Source: Burkholderia latens
GTDB taxonomy: Bacteria; Pseudomonadota; Gammaproteobacteria; Burkholderiales; Burkholderiaceae
Assembly: GCF_001718795.1 (NCBI RefSeq)
Contig: NZ_CP013435.1
Coordinates: 2,542,001 to 2,606,000 of the forward strand
Length of the DNA: 64,000 nucleotides
Direction of reading: 5' to 3'
Below are positions 46,769 to 55,369 of this stretch, piece by piece. The position numbers and the translations under genes are program-made. The notes below the pieces were generated by a model. It searched no databases. It saw only the letters and a program-made list of their open reading frames with translations, and was not told the origin of the DNA. Every line of letters starts with the position of its first letter. The stretch's first letter is position 1.

Positions 46769-48448
46769 TTACGCGTTCACTGCCTGGCGCGCCGCATACA
46801 CGCGCTCCTTGAACGGCGCGATGCCGATGCGGTCGTACGTGTCGATGAAGCGCTCGCCGTCGATGCGCGCTTCGACGAACGTGTCGATCAGCTTCGCGAT
46901 CACGTCCGGCACCTCTTCGGCGGAGAACGACGGCCCGATCACGCGGCCGAGGCGCGCGCCGTTGCGGCCCGTGCCCTGCTCACCGCCGAGCGACACCTGA
47001 TACCACTCGGCGCCGTCCTTGTCGACGCCGAGAATGCCGATGTTGCCCACGTGATGGTGACCGCACGAGTTCATGCAACCGGAAATGTTCAGCGACAGGT
47101 CGCCGAGGTCGTACACGTAGTCCAGATCGTCGAAACGCTGCTGGATCGCGAGCGCGATCGGGATCGACTTCGCGTTCGCGAGCGAGCAGAAGTCGCCGCC
47201 CGGGCACGCGATGATGTCGGTCAACAGGCCGATATTCGGCGTCGCGAAACCGGCCGCCTTCGCCTTTTCCCACAGCGCGAACAGGTCGCGCTTCTTCACG
47301 TTCGCGAGGATCAGGTTCTGCTCGTGCGACACGCGCAGTTCGCCGAGCGAATATGCGTCGGCCCAGTCGGCCACCAGGTCCATCTGCTCGGCCGTCGCGT
47401 CGCCCGGGGCCACGCGGTGGTCCTTCAGCGACAGCGTGACCGCCGCATAGCCCGGCACCTTGTGCGGCGCGACGTTGCGCTCGACCCAGCGTGCGAACGC
47501 CTTGTTCTCGAGCAGGTGCTGTTCGAACGACGCGTCGGTGTCGGCGAGCTTCTCGTAGACGGGCGGCAAGAAGTATTGCGACACGCGGTCGATTTCGGCC
47601 TGCGTGAGCGTCGACGGGCCGTCCTTCAGGTGCTGCCACTCTTCGTCGACCTGTTGCGCGAACTTCGCCGGCGACAGCGCTTTCACGAGGATCTTGATCC
47701 GCGCCTTGTACAGGTTGTCGCGGCGGCCGTAGCGGTTGTATACGCGGAGCACTGCTTCGCAGTACGTGAGCAGGTGCTGCCACGGCAGGTCTTCCTTGAT
47801 CACCGCACCGACAATCGGCGTACGGCCGAGGCCGCCGCCCGCGAGGATGCTCGCGACCACTTCGCCCTGCGCGTTCTTTTTCAGATACACGCCCAGGTCG
47901 TGGATCTGGACGGCCGCACGGTCATGCTTCGAGCCCGACACGGCGATCTTGAACTTGCGCGGCAGCCACGCGAACTCGGGATGGAACGTCGACCACTGCC
48001 GCAGGATCTCGGCCCACGGGCGCGGATCGATCTCTTCGTCCTGCGCGACGCCGGCGAACTGGTCGGCCGTGATGTTGCGGATGCAGTTGCCCGACGTCTG
48101 GATCGCGTGCATCTGCACCGACGCCAGCTTCGCGAGGATCTCGGGCGTCTCTTCGAGTTCGACCCAGTTGAACTGGATGTTCGAGCGCGTCGAGAAGTGG
48201 CCGTAGCCGCGGTCGTGCTCGCGCGCGATGCGCGCGAGCATGCGGAGCTGCTCACTGCGCAGGTTGCCGTACGGAATCGCGATGCGGTGCATGTACGCGT
48301 GGCGCTGCATGTACAGCCCGTTCTGCAGGCGCAACGGACGGAACTCGTCTTCGCTCAATTCGCCCGACAGGCGGCGGCGCACCTGATCGCGGTACTGCGC
48401 GACTCGCTCGTCGACGATCGTCTGGTCGTACTGGTCGTACTGATACAT
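46769..48448 (-). CDS. cysI: Nitrite/sulfite reductase hemoprotein beta-component
   Basis: Siroheme/[4Fe-4S] sulfite reductase, reducing sulfite to sulfide; 559 aa. The cluster ligands follow C-X5-C...C-X3-C: Cys415, Cys421, Cys458 and Cys462 (CPGGDFC and GCMNSC). Two ferrodoxin-like half-domains are visible. No cysJ flavoprotein lies in the cluster, so the electron donor is probably ferredoxin-like or unknown. It is the first gene of the operon and depends on CobA-made siroheme. Confidence 0.94.
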   Translation of the reverse strand: MYQYDQYDQTIVDERVAQYRDQVRRRLSGELSEDEFRPLRLQNGLYMQRHAYMHRIAIPYGNLRSEQLRMLARIAREHDRGYGHFSTRSNIQFNWVELEETPEILAKLASVQMHAIQTSGNCIRNITADQFAGVAQDEEIDPRPWAEILRQWSTFHPEFAWLPRKFKIAVSGSKHDRAAVQIHDLGVYLKKNAQGEVVASILAGGGLGRTPIVGAVIKEDLPWQHLLTYCEAVLRVYNRYGRRDNLYKARIKILVKALSPAKFAQQVDEEWQHLKDGPSTLTQAEIDRVSQYFLPPVYEKLADTDASFEQHLLENKAFARWVERNVAPHKVPGYAAVTLSLKDHRVAPGDATAEQMDLVADWADAYSLGELRVSHEQNLILANVKKRDLFALWEKAKAAGFATPNIGLLTDIIACPGGDFCSLANAKSIPIALAIQQRFDDLDYVYDLGDLSLNISGCMNSCGHHHVGNIGILGVDKDGAEWYQVSLGGEQGTGRNGARLGRVIGPSFSAEEVPDVIAKLIDTFVEARIDGERFIDTYDRIGIAPFKERVYAARQAVNA

Positions 48449-48664
48449 TCGGGGACCCCAGGGTTTTCGTGGTGACCGCGCGACGTCCTAGCCACGTCGC
48501 GCCCGAATCTCCGTTCCGCCGCTATCGCGAGCCTTCCGCGGCCCGACTGGATTGCTAATGACGAAAACAGATATCCATATTTGAAAAACTCCGGTGAATC
48601 GTAATAAACTCCCCTTATATTTCAAACGACTAAAAAATTCTGTTGATATGCGGAAGGGTTATAA
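48449..48664. promoter_or_regulatory. Divergent control region of the cys operon and CysB-type regulator
   Basis: The 216-bp space between cysI and the divergent regulator is AT-rich at 48555-48664, unlike neighbouring DNA, with many A/T tracts (ATATTTGAAAAAC, TATATTTC, TAAAAAATTC). These are expected for CysB binding and the two promoters. No individual site is certain. Confidence 0.5.
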
Positions 48665-49606
48665 ATGAACCTGCACCAATTTCGCTTCGTGCGCGAGGCC
48701 GTCCGGCAGAATTTCAATCTCACCGAGGCCGCCAAGGCGCTGTACACGTCGCAGCCGGGGGTATCGAAGGCGATCATCGAGCTGGAGGACGAGCTCGGCG
48801 TCGAGATCTTCACACGGCACGGCAAGCGCGTGCGCTCGCTGACCGAGCCGGGCAGAATCATCCTCGCATCGGTCGAGCGGATCCTGCAGGAGGTCGAAAG
48901 CCTTAAAAGGGTCGGGAAAGATTATGCGGCGCAGGATCAGGGCAACCTGACGATCGCGGCAACCCACACGCAGGCGCGCTACTCGCTGCCGGCAGCGATC
49001 GCCGAGTTCAAGAAGCGCTTTCCGAAGGTGCACCTGTCGATCCTGCAAGGGAGCCCCACGCAGGTCGCCGAGATGGTGATCCACGACCAGGCCGATCTCG
49101 CGATCGCGACCGAGGCGATCGCCGACTATAAGGAACTCGTGTCGCTGCCCTGCTTCCAGTGGCATCACGCGGCCGTCGTGCCGGCCGATCACCCGCTGCT
49201 CGAGCGCAAGCCGGTCACGCTCGACGATCTCGCGCAGTACCCGCTGATCACGTACGACGACGCGTTTGCCGGCCGCAAGAAGATCAATCACGCGTTCGCG
49301 CTGCGCGGGCTGTCGCCCGACATCGTGCTCGAGGCGATCGACGCGGACGTCATCAAGACCTACGTCGAGCTGGGTCTCGGCGTCGGGATCATGGCCGACA
49401 TCGCGTTCAACCCCGAGCGCGACCGCAACCTGCGGCTGATTCCGGTCGGCCACCTGTTCGGCAGCAACGTGACGCGCGTCGCGCTCAAGCAGGGGGCCTA
49501 CCTGCGCAGCTATGTGTATACGCTCGTCGAACTGCTGTCGCCGACGCTGAACCGGAAGCTGATCGAGCAGGCGCTCAAGGGCGAATCCGAATCGTACGAG
49601 CTTTGA
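48665..49606 (+). CDS. cysB: CysB-family LysR transcriptional regulator
   Basis: Activator of sulfate assimilation that responds to N-acetylserine and sulfate; 313 aa. It starts MNLHQFRFVREAVRQNFNLTEAAKALYTSQPGVSKAIIELEDELG, the CysB/Cbl type of winged helix. The effector domain shows FKKRFPKVHLSILQGSPTQVAEMV and the TYDDAFAGR loop. Its position divergent from cysI supports direct control of that operon. It could be Cbl rather than CysB; sequence by eye does not decide. Confidence 0.92.
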   Translation: MNLHQFRFVREAVRQNFNLTEAAKALYTSQPGVSKAIIELEDELGVEIFTRHGKRVRSLTEPGRIILASVERILQEVESLKRVGKDYAAQDQGNLTIAATHTQARYSLPAAIAEFKKRFPKVHLSILQGSPTQVAEMVIHDQADLAIATEAIADYKELVSLPCFQWHHAAVVPADHPLLERKPVTLDDLAQYPLITYDDAFAGRKKINHAFALRGLSPDIVLEAIDADVIKTYVELGLGVGIMADIAFNPERDRNLRLIPVGHLFGSNVTRVALKQGAYLRSYVYTLVELLSPTLNRKLIEQALKGESESYEL

Positions 49607-49624
49607 CGGACAGGTAAGAACACC

Positions 49625-49650
49625 GGGGCGCACATCGCGCCCCTTTTTTT
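49625..49650 (+). terminator. Rho-independent terminator of cysB
   Basis: Stem GGGGCGC/GCGCCCC with a 5-nt loop and seven T residues, 19 bp after the cysB stop. Confidence 0.9.
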
Positions 49651-49678
49651 GTTGCCCGACGCAGAAGGAGATACCCGC

Positions 49679-50836
49679 ATGACGCTTCCCGCCCTGTTGC
49701 GCCGCGCCGCCGGCGCCGCCCTCGTGCTCGCCTGCGCGGCCGCGCATGCCGACCTGAAGGTCGGCGTCGACCTGTCGTCGACCGGCCCGGCCGCGGCGAT
49801 CGGCATCACCAGCAAGAATGCGATCCTGATGTGGCCGAAGACGATCGCCGGGCAGCCGGTGCAGGTGACGGTGCTCGACGATGCGTCCGATCCGGGCACT
49901 GCCGTGCGCAACATCCGCAAGCTGGTCGACGAGGATCACGTCGACGTCGTCGTCGGCCCGAACATCACGCCGGCCGCGCTGGCGGCGCTCGATGCGGTGG
50001 CCGGCGCCCAGACGCCGATGATCACGCTGGTCGGCTCGGGCGCGATCGTCGAGCCGCAGGAAGGCGCGCGGACCTGGGCGTTCAAGATGGCGCAGAGCGA
50101 CAGCGCGATGGCCGACGTGATGACGCGCTACATGGCCAACCATGGCGTGAAGACGGTCGGCTTCATCGGGTTCGCGGACAGTTACGGCGACAGCTGGCTG
50201 AACGAGTTCACGCGCTTCGCGGAAGTGCGCAAGATTCGCGTGATCGCGACGGAGCGCTTCAACCGCACCGACGCGAGCGTCACCGGCCAGGCGCTGAAGC
50301 TGATCGCGGCGAAGCCCGACGCGATTCTGATCGCGGGCTCGGGCACGCCAGCCGTGCTGCCGCAGCGCACGCTGATCGAGCGCGGCTACAAGGGCGCGAT
50401 CTACCAGACGCACGGAATTGCGACGCCCGAATTCATCAAGCTCGGCGGCAAGGACGTCGACGGGACGCTGTTCCCGACGCAGCCGGTCGTCGTCGCGCGC
50501 ACGCTGCCGGCCGATCATCCGGCACGTAAGGCCGCGTTGGCGTTCGTCGACGCATATGAAGCGAAATACGGCGCGGGTACCGTCACGCAGTTCGCGGGCG
50601 ACGCGGCGGGCGTGTACCCGCGACTCGCGGACGCGGTCGGCCGCGCGCTGAAGGGCGCGCCTCCCGGCACGCCGGCCTTCCGCGCGGCGCTGCGGCGCGA
50701 ACTCGAACGCGCGCATGAGCTCGTCGTGCCGAACGGCGTCGTGAATACGAGCGACAAGGATCACGTCGGGCTCGATCAGCGCGCGAGCGTAATGGGGATC
50801 GTCAAGCACGGGCAGTTCGTGTACTTGAGCCAGTAG
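49679..50836 (+). CDS. Leu/Ile/Val-type ABC transporter substrate-binding protein
   Basis: A 385-residue periplasmic type I binding protein. The signal peptide at 1-24 ends AHA|D. Two lobes are visible: KVGVDLSSTGPAAAIG, then VVVGPNITPAALAAL and GFADSYGDSWLNEF, then QTHGIATPEFIKLGG and FAGDAAGVYPRLADAVGRAL. The ATG at 49679 follows AGAAGGAG. No livHMG genes accompany it, so the partner transporter is elsewhere and the ligand could be an amide or aromatic acid rather than a branched-chain amino acid. Confidence 0.9.
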   Translation: MTLPALLRRAAGAALVLACAAAHADLKVGVDLSSTGPAAAIGITSKNAILMWPKTIAGQPVQVTVLDDASDPGTAVRNIRKLVDEDHVDVVVGPNITPAALAALDAVAGAQTPMITLVGSGAIVEPQEGARTWAFKMAQSDSAMADVMTRYMANHGVKTVGFIGFADSYGDSWLNEFTRFAEVRKIRVIATERFNRTDASVTGQALKLIAAKPDAILIAGSGTPAVLPQRTLIERGYKGAIYQTHGIATPEFIKLGGKDVDGTLFPTQPVVVARTLPADHPARKAALAFVDAYEAKYGAGTVTQFAGDAAGVYPRLADAVGRALKGAPPGTPAFRAALRRELERAHELVVPNGVVNTSDKDHVGLDQRASVMGIVKHGQFVYLSQ

Positions 50837-50937
50837 TGCGCCGCCGGGCAGCGCTGCTTGCCCGGCGGCCGGTTTTACGCCATAATCCGCGTTTCGCCGC
50901 GCACAGTCCGCATCGATGGATGCGTGGCCGGAAGCAA

Positions 50938-51022
50938 GCCCAGGTGGTGAAATTGGTAGACGCAGGGGACTCAAAATCCCCCGCCGCAAGGCGTGCCGGT
51001 TCGATTCCGGCCCTGGGCACCA
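50938..51022 (+). tRNA. tRNA-Leu (CAA)
   Basis: A complete cloverleaf with acceptor arms GCCCAGG/CCTGGGC, D-arm TGGTGAAATTGGTAGAC, anticodon stem GGGGA/TCCCC with loop CTCAAAA (anticodon CAA, reading UUG), a long leucine-type variable arm and T-arm GGTTCGATTCC. The CCA end is encoded. It lies in the forward orientation 101 bp after the binding-protein gene. Confidence 0.97.
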
Positions 51023-51060
51023 GTATTTCTTCTGCAGCGTCATGCGCTGCACCTGTCGAA

Positions 51061-51092
51061 ACCCGCGCAGCTCGCCGCTTCGCGGGTTTTTT
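51061..51092 (+). terminator. Terminator after tRNA-Leu
   Basis: Stem ACCCGCG/CGCGGGT with a 13-nt loop and six T residues, 39 bp after the tRNA end. Confidence 0.8.
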
Positions 51093-51174
51093 GTTTTCCG
51101 CCCCACGCGACGCAACGCGCGGCCGCGCGCGGTGGTCGAAGCATCATGACGAATACGCGGCACCGAGGCAGCCC

Positions 51175-51342
51175 ATGTTCATCCGCAAGATGTCATCCCC
51201 GCTGCGCGCCCGCATGCTCGCCGCCATGCTGCTGCTCGCGCTGTGCGGATGCGACGTGCTGACCGCCCCGCCCGTGCCCGACTGGCCGGGCCCGCATGCG
51301 CCCTATCCGTTCCCGGACGACGTCCCGCACCGCACCGAATGA
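51175..51342 (+). CDS. Small putative lipoprotein (55 aa)
   Basis: A 55-codon frame with ATG at 51175 after CGAGGCAG. Residues 1-26 form a signal-like segment with MLLLALCGC, a possible lipobox (Cys26), and the rest is short and proline-rich (APPVPDWPGPHAPYPFPDD). It resembles small Pro-rich lipoproteins, but could be a chance frame in GC-rich DNA. No function is suggested. Confidence 0.4.
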   Translation: MFIRKMSSPLRARMLAAMLLLALCGCDVLTAPPVPDWPGPHAPYPFPDDVPHRTE

Positions 51343-51370
51343 TCGCCGCGCGTCGCGCCGCCGCGCGCGC

Positions 51371-52273
51371 TCAGGCCGTCAGTTCGCGCACGAAGTCGAG
51401 AAACACGCGGACCTTCGCGGCAACCAGGTTCGACGCGTGGTGATACGCATATAGCGGAAACGTCTCGTCCGCCCATTCCGGCAGCAGTTGAACCAGTCGC
51501 CCGTCGGCGAGGATGTCCCGCGCGTAGAGCGCCAGCAGTTGCGCGACGCCCTCGCCGCCCAGGCACGCGCCGAGCAGCCCGCCCGTATCGTTGACCATCA
51601 GCCGGCCGGTCGCGTCGACCGGCACCACGTCCTTGCCGCGATGGAATACCCAGTCGTACGGCCGCCCCGTCACCGGATCGCGGATCAGCACGCAGCGATG
51701 GCCGCTCGCGAGATCCCGCGGGTGGCCCGGCTCGCCGTGACGCGCGACGTAGCCGGGCGACGCGCAGGTAAGCACGCGCGTCTCCAGCAGCAGCCGCGCA
51801 CGGTATGACGACGGCTCCGGAATGCCGAAGCGCACGGCCACGTCGAATCCGTCGGCCACGAGGTCGCCCATCCGGTCGCGCACGCTGATCTCCACCGACA
51901 GCTCGGGGAAACGATCGAGGAACTCGGCCATCCTCGGCGCCAGCACGTAATGGCCGAAGGTGCCGTCCACGTTGACCCGCAACCGCCCCCTGACGCGCGC
52001 CCGCGAACGACCGGCGTCGACAGCGGCCTCCTCGATGCCGGCCAGCAGCGGCGCTACTGCCTCGTAGAACCGCCGCCCTTCGTCGGTCAGCGTGATCGCG
52101 CGCGCGGTCCGGTTGAAGATCCGGATGCCAACGCGCTCCTCCAGCCGCGCGACCGCCCGGCTCACCGCCGGCTGCGTGAGCCCCATCGCCTCGCCCGCAC
52201 GTGCAAAGGTGCCCGCCTCGATCACCGCCGAAAGCACGCCGATTCCGCTCAGAAGTCTGCTGTCGAATGCCAT
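51371..52273 (-). CDS. LysR-family transcriptional regulator
   Basis: A 300-residue LysR protein with winged helix FARAGEAMGLTQPAVSRAVARLEERVGIRIFNRTARAITLTDEGRRFY (about 24-72) and an effector domain of the CrgA/DsdC-like subgroup (VRGRLRVNVDGTFGHYVLAPRMAEFLDRFP). It faces an SDR gene, 117 bp away, and probably controls it. The stop lies near the small lipoprotein candidate, in the convergent direction. Confidence 0.9.
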   Translation of the reverse strand: MAFDSRLLSGIGVLSAVIEAGTFARAGEAMGLTQPAVSRAVARLEERVGIRIFNRTARAITLTDEGRRFYEAVAPLLAGIEEAAVDAGRSRARVRGRLRVNVDGTFGHYVLAPRMAEFLDRFPELSVEISVRDRMGDLVADGFDVAVRFGIPEPSSYRARLLLETRVLTCASPGYVARHGEPGHPRDLASGHRCVLIRDPVTGRPYDWVFHRGKDVVPVDATGRLMVNDTGGLLGACLGGEGVAQLLALYARDILADGRLVQLLPEWADETFPLYAYHHASNLVAAKVRVFLDFVRELTA

Positions 52274-52294
52274 GAGACATACTTTTAGTCATTC

Positions 52295-52307
52295 ATGATC
52301 TGATCAT
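52295..52307. promoter_or_regulatory. Dyad in the LysR/SDR divergent region
   Basis: ATGATC-T-GATCAT is a perfect inverted repeat in a short AT-rich spacer between the divergent LysR and SDR genes. It is a candidate LysR binding site (T-N11-A type), unproven. Confidence 0.4.
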
Positions 52308-52390
52308 TATTCATTATTTTTATTGATCGAGGGCGCCTACATTAATCCTGTCGCCGGATTCCCCGGCACTTACTCGCCAAGGAGCAGGAC

Positions 52391-53128
52391 ATGAGCACAT
52401 CGAAACAGGTCGCCCTCGTCACGGGCTCGTCGCGCGGCATCGGCGCGGAAATCGCGCGTCGTCTGGCCCGGGACGGCTTCGGCGTCGTCGTGAACTACGC
52501 GGGCAGCGCCGGTGCGGCCCGCGAAGTGGTCGACGCGATCGCCGCCGACGGCGGCGAGGCCGTCGCGGTACAAGCCGACGTCGTCGATCCGGCCGCCGTG
52601 GCCGCGCTGTTCGACGCAGCCGAGCAAGCATTCGGCCGCATCGACGTGGTGGTCAACAGTGCGGGCATCATGAAGCTCGCACCCCTCGCCGAACTCGGCG
52701 ACGCCGTGTTCGACGAAACCGTCGCGATCAACCTGAAGGGTGCGTTCAACGTCAGCCGCGAGGCCGCGAAGCGCGTGCGCGACGGCGGTCGCATCGTGAA
52801 CCTGACGTCGAGCGTGATCGGCATGCGCCTGCCGACCTACGGCGCATACATCGCGACCAAGGCGGCCGTCGAGGCGATGACGCAGGTGCTCGCGCAGGAA
52901 ATGCGCGGCCGCCGCATCAACGTGAATGCCGTCGCGCCGGGGCCGGTCGCGACCGAGCTGTTCCTGCACGGCAAGAGCCCGGAGCTCATCGACCGCATGG
53001 CGAAACTGAACCCGCTCGAGCGGCTGGGCCAGCCCGACGACATCGCCGGCGTCGTCGCGTTCCTCGCCGGCCCGGACGGCGCGTGGGTCAACGGCCAGAT
53101 CCTGCGCGCCAACGGCGGTATGTGCTGA
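52391..53128 (+). CDS. SDR family oxidoreductase (classical)
   Basis: A 245-residue short-chain dehydrogenase. TGSSRGIGAEIARRLA (11-26) is the NAD(P)-binding glycine motif, NSAGIM follows, the catalytic set is Ser with YGAYIATK (Tyr-X3-Lys at about 151-155), and the C-terminal PGPVATELF is present. ATG 52391 follows AAGGAGCAGGAC. It resembles 3-oxoacyl-ACP reductase/FabG-like SDRs, but the substrate is not predictable. It is followed after 57 bp by a second SDR. Confidence 0.92.
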   Translation: MSTSKQVALVTGSSRGIGAEIARRLARDGFGVVVNYAGSAGAAREVVDAIAADGGEAVAVQADVVDPAAVAALFDAAEQAFGRIDVVVNSAGIMKLAPLAELGDAVFDETVAINLKGAFNVSREAAKRVRDGGRIVNLTSSVIGMRLPTYGAYIATKAAVEAMTQVLAQEMRGRRINVNAVAPGPVATELFLHGKSPELIDRMAKLNPLERLGQPDDIAGVVAFLAGPDGAWVNGQILRANGGMC

Positions 53129-53185
53129 GGCACGCCGGGATACCGCGCGACACAGCCTCCCTCACCCGCTTTCCGGAGATCGATC

Positions 53186-54085
53186 ATGAAGGAAGTCATT
53201 CTCGTCACGGGCGCGTCCAGCGGCTTCGGCCTGCTGACCGCCCAGGCACTTTCCCGCGCCGGCCATACGGTCTATGCGTCGATGCGCGAGAGTACCGGCC
53301 GCAACGCGCCGTGCGTCGCCGCGGTCGCCACCTATGCGCAAGAGCACGGTGTGGATCTGCGTACCGTCGAACTCGACGTCAGCGACGATACCTCGGTCGC
53401 CAGCGCGATCGAACGCGTGATCGCCGACAACGGCCGCCTCGACGTCGTCGTCCACAACGCCGGCCACATGGTGTTGGGGCCCGCCGAAGCGTTCACGCCC
53501 GACCAGCTCGCGCAGCTCTACGACGTCAACGTCGTGTCGACCCAGCGCGTGAACCGCGCGGCGCTGCCGCACCTGCGTCGCCAGGGCCGCGGCCTGCTCG
53601 TGTGGGTGTCGTCCTCGTCGGCACGCGGCGGCACGCCGCCGTTCCTCGCCCCCTACTTCGCCGCGAAGGCCGCGATGGATTCGCTCGCGGTGTCTTATGC
53701 GGCCGAGCTTGCGCGGTGGGGGATCGAGACGTCGATCGTCGTGCCGGGTGCGTTCACGCAGGGGACCAATCACTTCGCGCACGCAGGCAGGCCGGCCGCT
53801 GCGGCCGTCCAGGCCGACTACGACCATGGCCCGTACACGGGCGTCGCCGCACAGGCGCTGACAGCGCTTGCGGCGCTCGAACCGGCGGACGCCGATGCCG
53901 GCGCCGTCGCGACGGCAATCGTCGACATCGTCGCCGCGCCGCGCGGCAAGCGCCCGTATCGCGTGTTCATCGATCCGTCCCAGGACGGCGCCGAGGAAGT
54001 GTTCCGCGTCGGCGATCGCATCCGCCGCGAGATGTTCAGGAACATCGGCCTCGCCGACCTGCTCGCGCCGCGCGTCGGCGGCTGA
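53186..54085 (+). CDS. SDR family oxidoreductase
   Basis: A 299-residue short-chain dehydrogenase of the classical type. TGASSGFGLLTAQALSRAG (8-26) is the cofactor site, HNAGHM follows, and the catalytic region is WVSSSSARGGTPPFLAPYFAAKAAMDSL (Ser with YFAAK). The C-terminal tail is longer than in the neighbour (EEVFRVGDRIRREMFR). ATG 53186 has GGAGATCGATC upstream. It is likely co-transcribed with the previous SDR and regulated by the divergent LysR. Confidence 0.9.
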   Translation: MKEVILVTGASSGFGLLTAQALSRAGHTVYASMRESTGRNAPCVAAVATYAQEHGVDLRTVELDVSDDTSVASAIERVIADNGRLDVVVHNAGHMVLGPAEAFTPDQLAQLYDVNVVSTQRVNRAALPHLRRQGRGLLVWVSSSSARGGTPPFLAPYFAAKAAMDSLAVSYAAELARWGIETSIVVPGAFTQGTNHFAHAGRPAAAAVQADYDHGPYTGVAAQALTALAALEPADADAGAVATAIVDIVAAPRGKRPYRVFIDPSQDGAEEVFRVGDRIRREMFRNIGLADLLAPRVGG

Positions 54086-54094
54086 TCCGCAGCG

Positions 54095-54265
54095 CGTCAG
54101 GACGGCTCATGCGCGCCGGCCCGGCGGCGCGGAACGCACGGATCGCGTCGGCGTCCGTCACCGGGGCTTCGCGCTGCGGGAAGTGCCCCACCCCGTCGAG
54201 CGTTCCCCGCTCGCAGCGCTCCGTGAAAAGCTGCCCGCGCCAGGCCCGAGCTGTGCGGGGCGCGA
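54095..54265 (-). pseudogene. C-terminal remnant of an alpha/beta hydrolase
   Basis: On the minus strand, between the SDR and the LysR gene, the frame reads GQLFTERCERGTLDGVGHFPQ, then REAPVTDADAIRAFRAAG. This is the typical C-terminal end of an epoxide-hydrolase or haloalkane-dehalogenase-type alpha/beta hydrolase, with the catalytic His in GVGHFPQREAP. No start or earlier part of the fold is present, because the LysR stop at 54266 adjoins it. It is a leftover from a deletion. Confidence 0.55.
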
Positions 54266-55195
54266 TCAGTCGCCTTCGCTCGTCGGCCCCGGCTCGTTCA
54301 ACGCGTCCGCCATCAATTCGCCGAACCAGTCGACGAACGCGTTGAGGCGCCGCGACCGGTGCCGGCGGTGCGGGTACAGGGCCGACACGTCCATCGGCGC
54401 GGCGCGATAGCCGGGCATCACCTCGACGAGCGCGCCGCCGTCGAGCAGATGCTGAACATCGAAGCGCGGAATCTGGATCAGGCCCATCCCCGCGATGCAG
54501 CTGGCGATATAGGTCTCCGCGTTGTTGACGATCACGCGACTCGGCAGCGTCAGCACGTGCCGGTCGCCGTCCGTGCAGTATTCCCACGCGAGTTCGCGCC
54601 CCGTCGTCGGCGATGCATAGCCGATCGCCCAGTGCCCGTGCGCGAGCGCATCCGGATGGTCGGGCACGCCGCATTCGCGCAGATAGTCGGGGCTCGCGCA
54701 GTTGATCAGCGCGAACTGGCCGAGCGGCCTTACCACGAGGCTGCTGTCCGCGAGCCGCCCAACCCGGATCGCGCAGTCGACACCCTCCTGCACGAGATCG
54801 ATCGAGCGGTCCGTCGAGCCGAGCGACAGCTGGAGCTTCGGGTAGCGGCGAAACAGCGACGGCAACGCGGGCGCGATCACGCGGCGCGCGATCCGGCTCG
54901 GCACGTCGACGCTCAGGCGTCCGATCACGTCGCGCTCGCGGCGGCGGAACAGGCGATCGAGGTCGTCGGCCTCCGCGAGCAGCCGCCGGCCGCGCTCGAG
55001 CAGCAGCGCGCCGTCGGCCGTGAGTTGCACCTGCCGCGTCGTGCGATGCAGCAGCCGCGTGCCGAGCCCCGCCTCCAGTTGCTGGACCGCCGCCGAGACC
55101 GTCGCGCGCGGCACGTCGAGTGCATGCGCGGCCTTGATGAAGCTGCCCATCTCGGCAACCTGAAGGAAGATTCTGACCTGGTCCAGCTTGTCCAT
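54266..55195 (-). CDS. LysR-family transcriptional regulator
   Basis: A 309-residue LysR protein. ATG 55195 (MDKLDQVRIFLQVAEMGSF) is the normal LysR start, with the winged helix KAAHALDVPRATVSAAVQQLEAGLGTRLLHRTTRQVQLTADG (about 20-62). The effector domain includes ERDVIGRLSVDVPSRIAR and VEVMPGYRAAPMDVSALYP, typical of the CrgA/DhcR-like subgroup that controls SDR or aldehyde genes. The SDR gene at 55370 is upstream on the same strand. Confidence 0.9.
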   Translation of the reverse strand: MDKLDQVRIFLQVAEMGSFIKAAHALDVPRATVSAAVQQLEAGLGTRLLHRTTRQVQLTADGALLLERGRRLLAEADDLDRLFRRRERDVIGRLSVDVPSRIARRVIAPALPSLFRRYPKLQLSLGSTDRSIDLVQEGVDCAIRVGRLADSSLVVRPLGQFALINCASPDYLRECGVPDHPDALAHGHWAIGYASPTTGRELAWEYCTDGDRHVLTLPSRVIVNNAETYIASCIAGMGLIQIPRFDVQHLLDGGALVEVMPGYRAAPMDVSALYPHRRHRSRRLNAFVDWFGELMADALNEPGPTSEGD

Positions 55196-55266
55196 CGGCG
55201 AGCGGAAAACGTGGGTTCGGGCGATCGTCGCCGGCGAGCGCCGCGCGTCGCGGCCAGCCCCGGCAC

Positions 55267-55304
55267 AAAAAAAACGGGCGCGCGGCTTTGTGTTCGCGCA
55301 CCCG
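55267..55304 (-). terminator. Rho-independent terminator after SDR at 55370
   Basis: On the minus strand a CGGGTGCGCG/CGCGCGCCCG stem (one mismatch) is followed by eight T residues. It ends the SDR transcript about 65 bp after its stop, before the LysR gene. Confidence 0.85.
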
Positions 55305-55369
55305 CCCATTGTCCATGCAAACGCTCCATTGCGGCGCCGCGCGTGCGCTGCGACCGCCCGAACGGCGTG

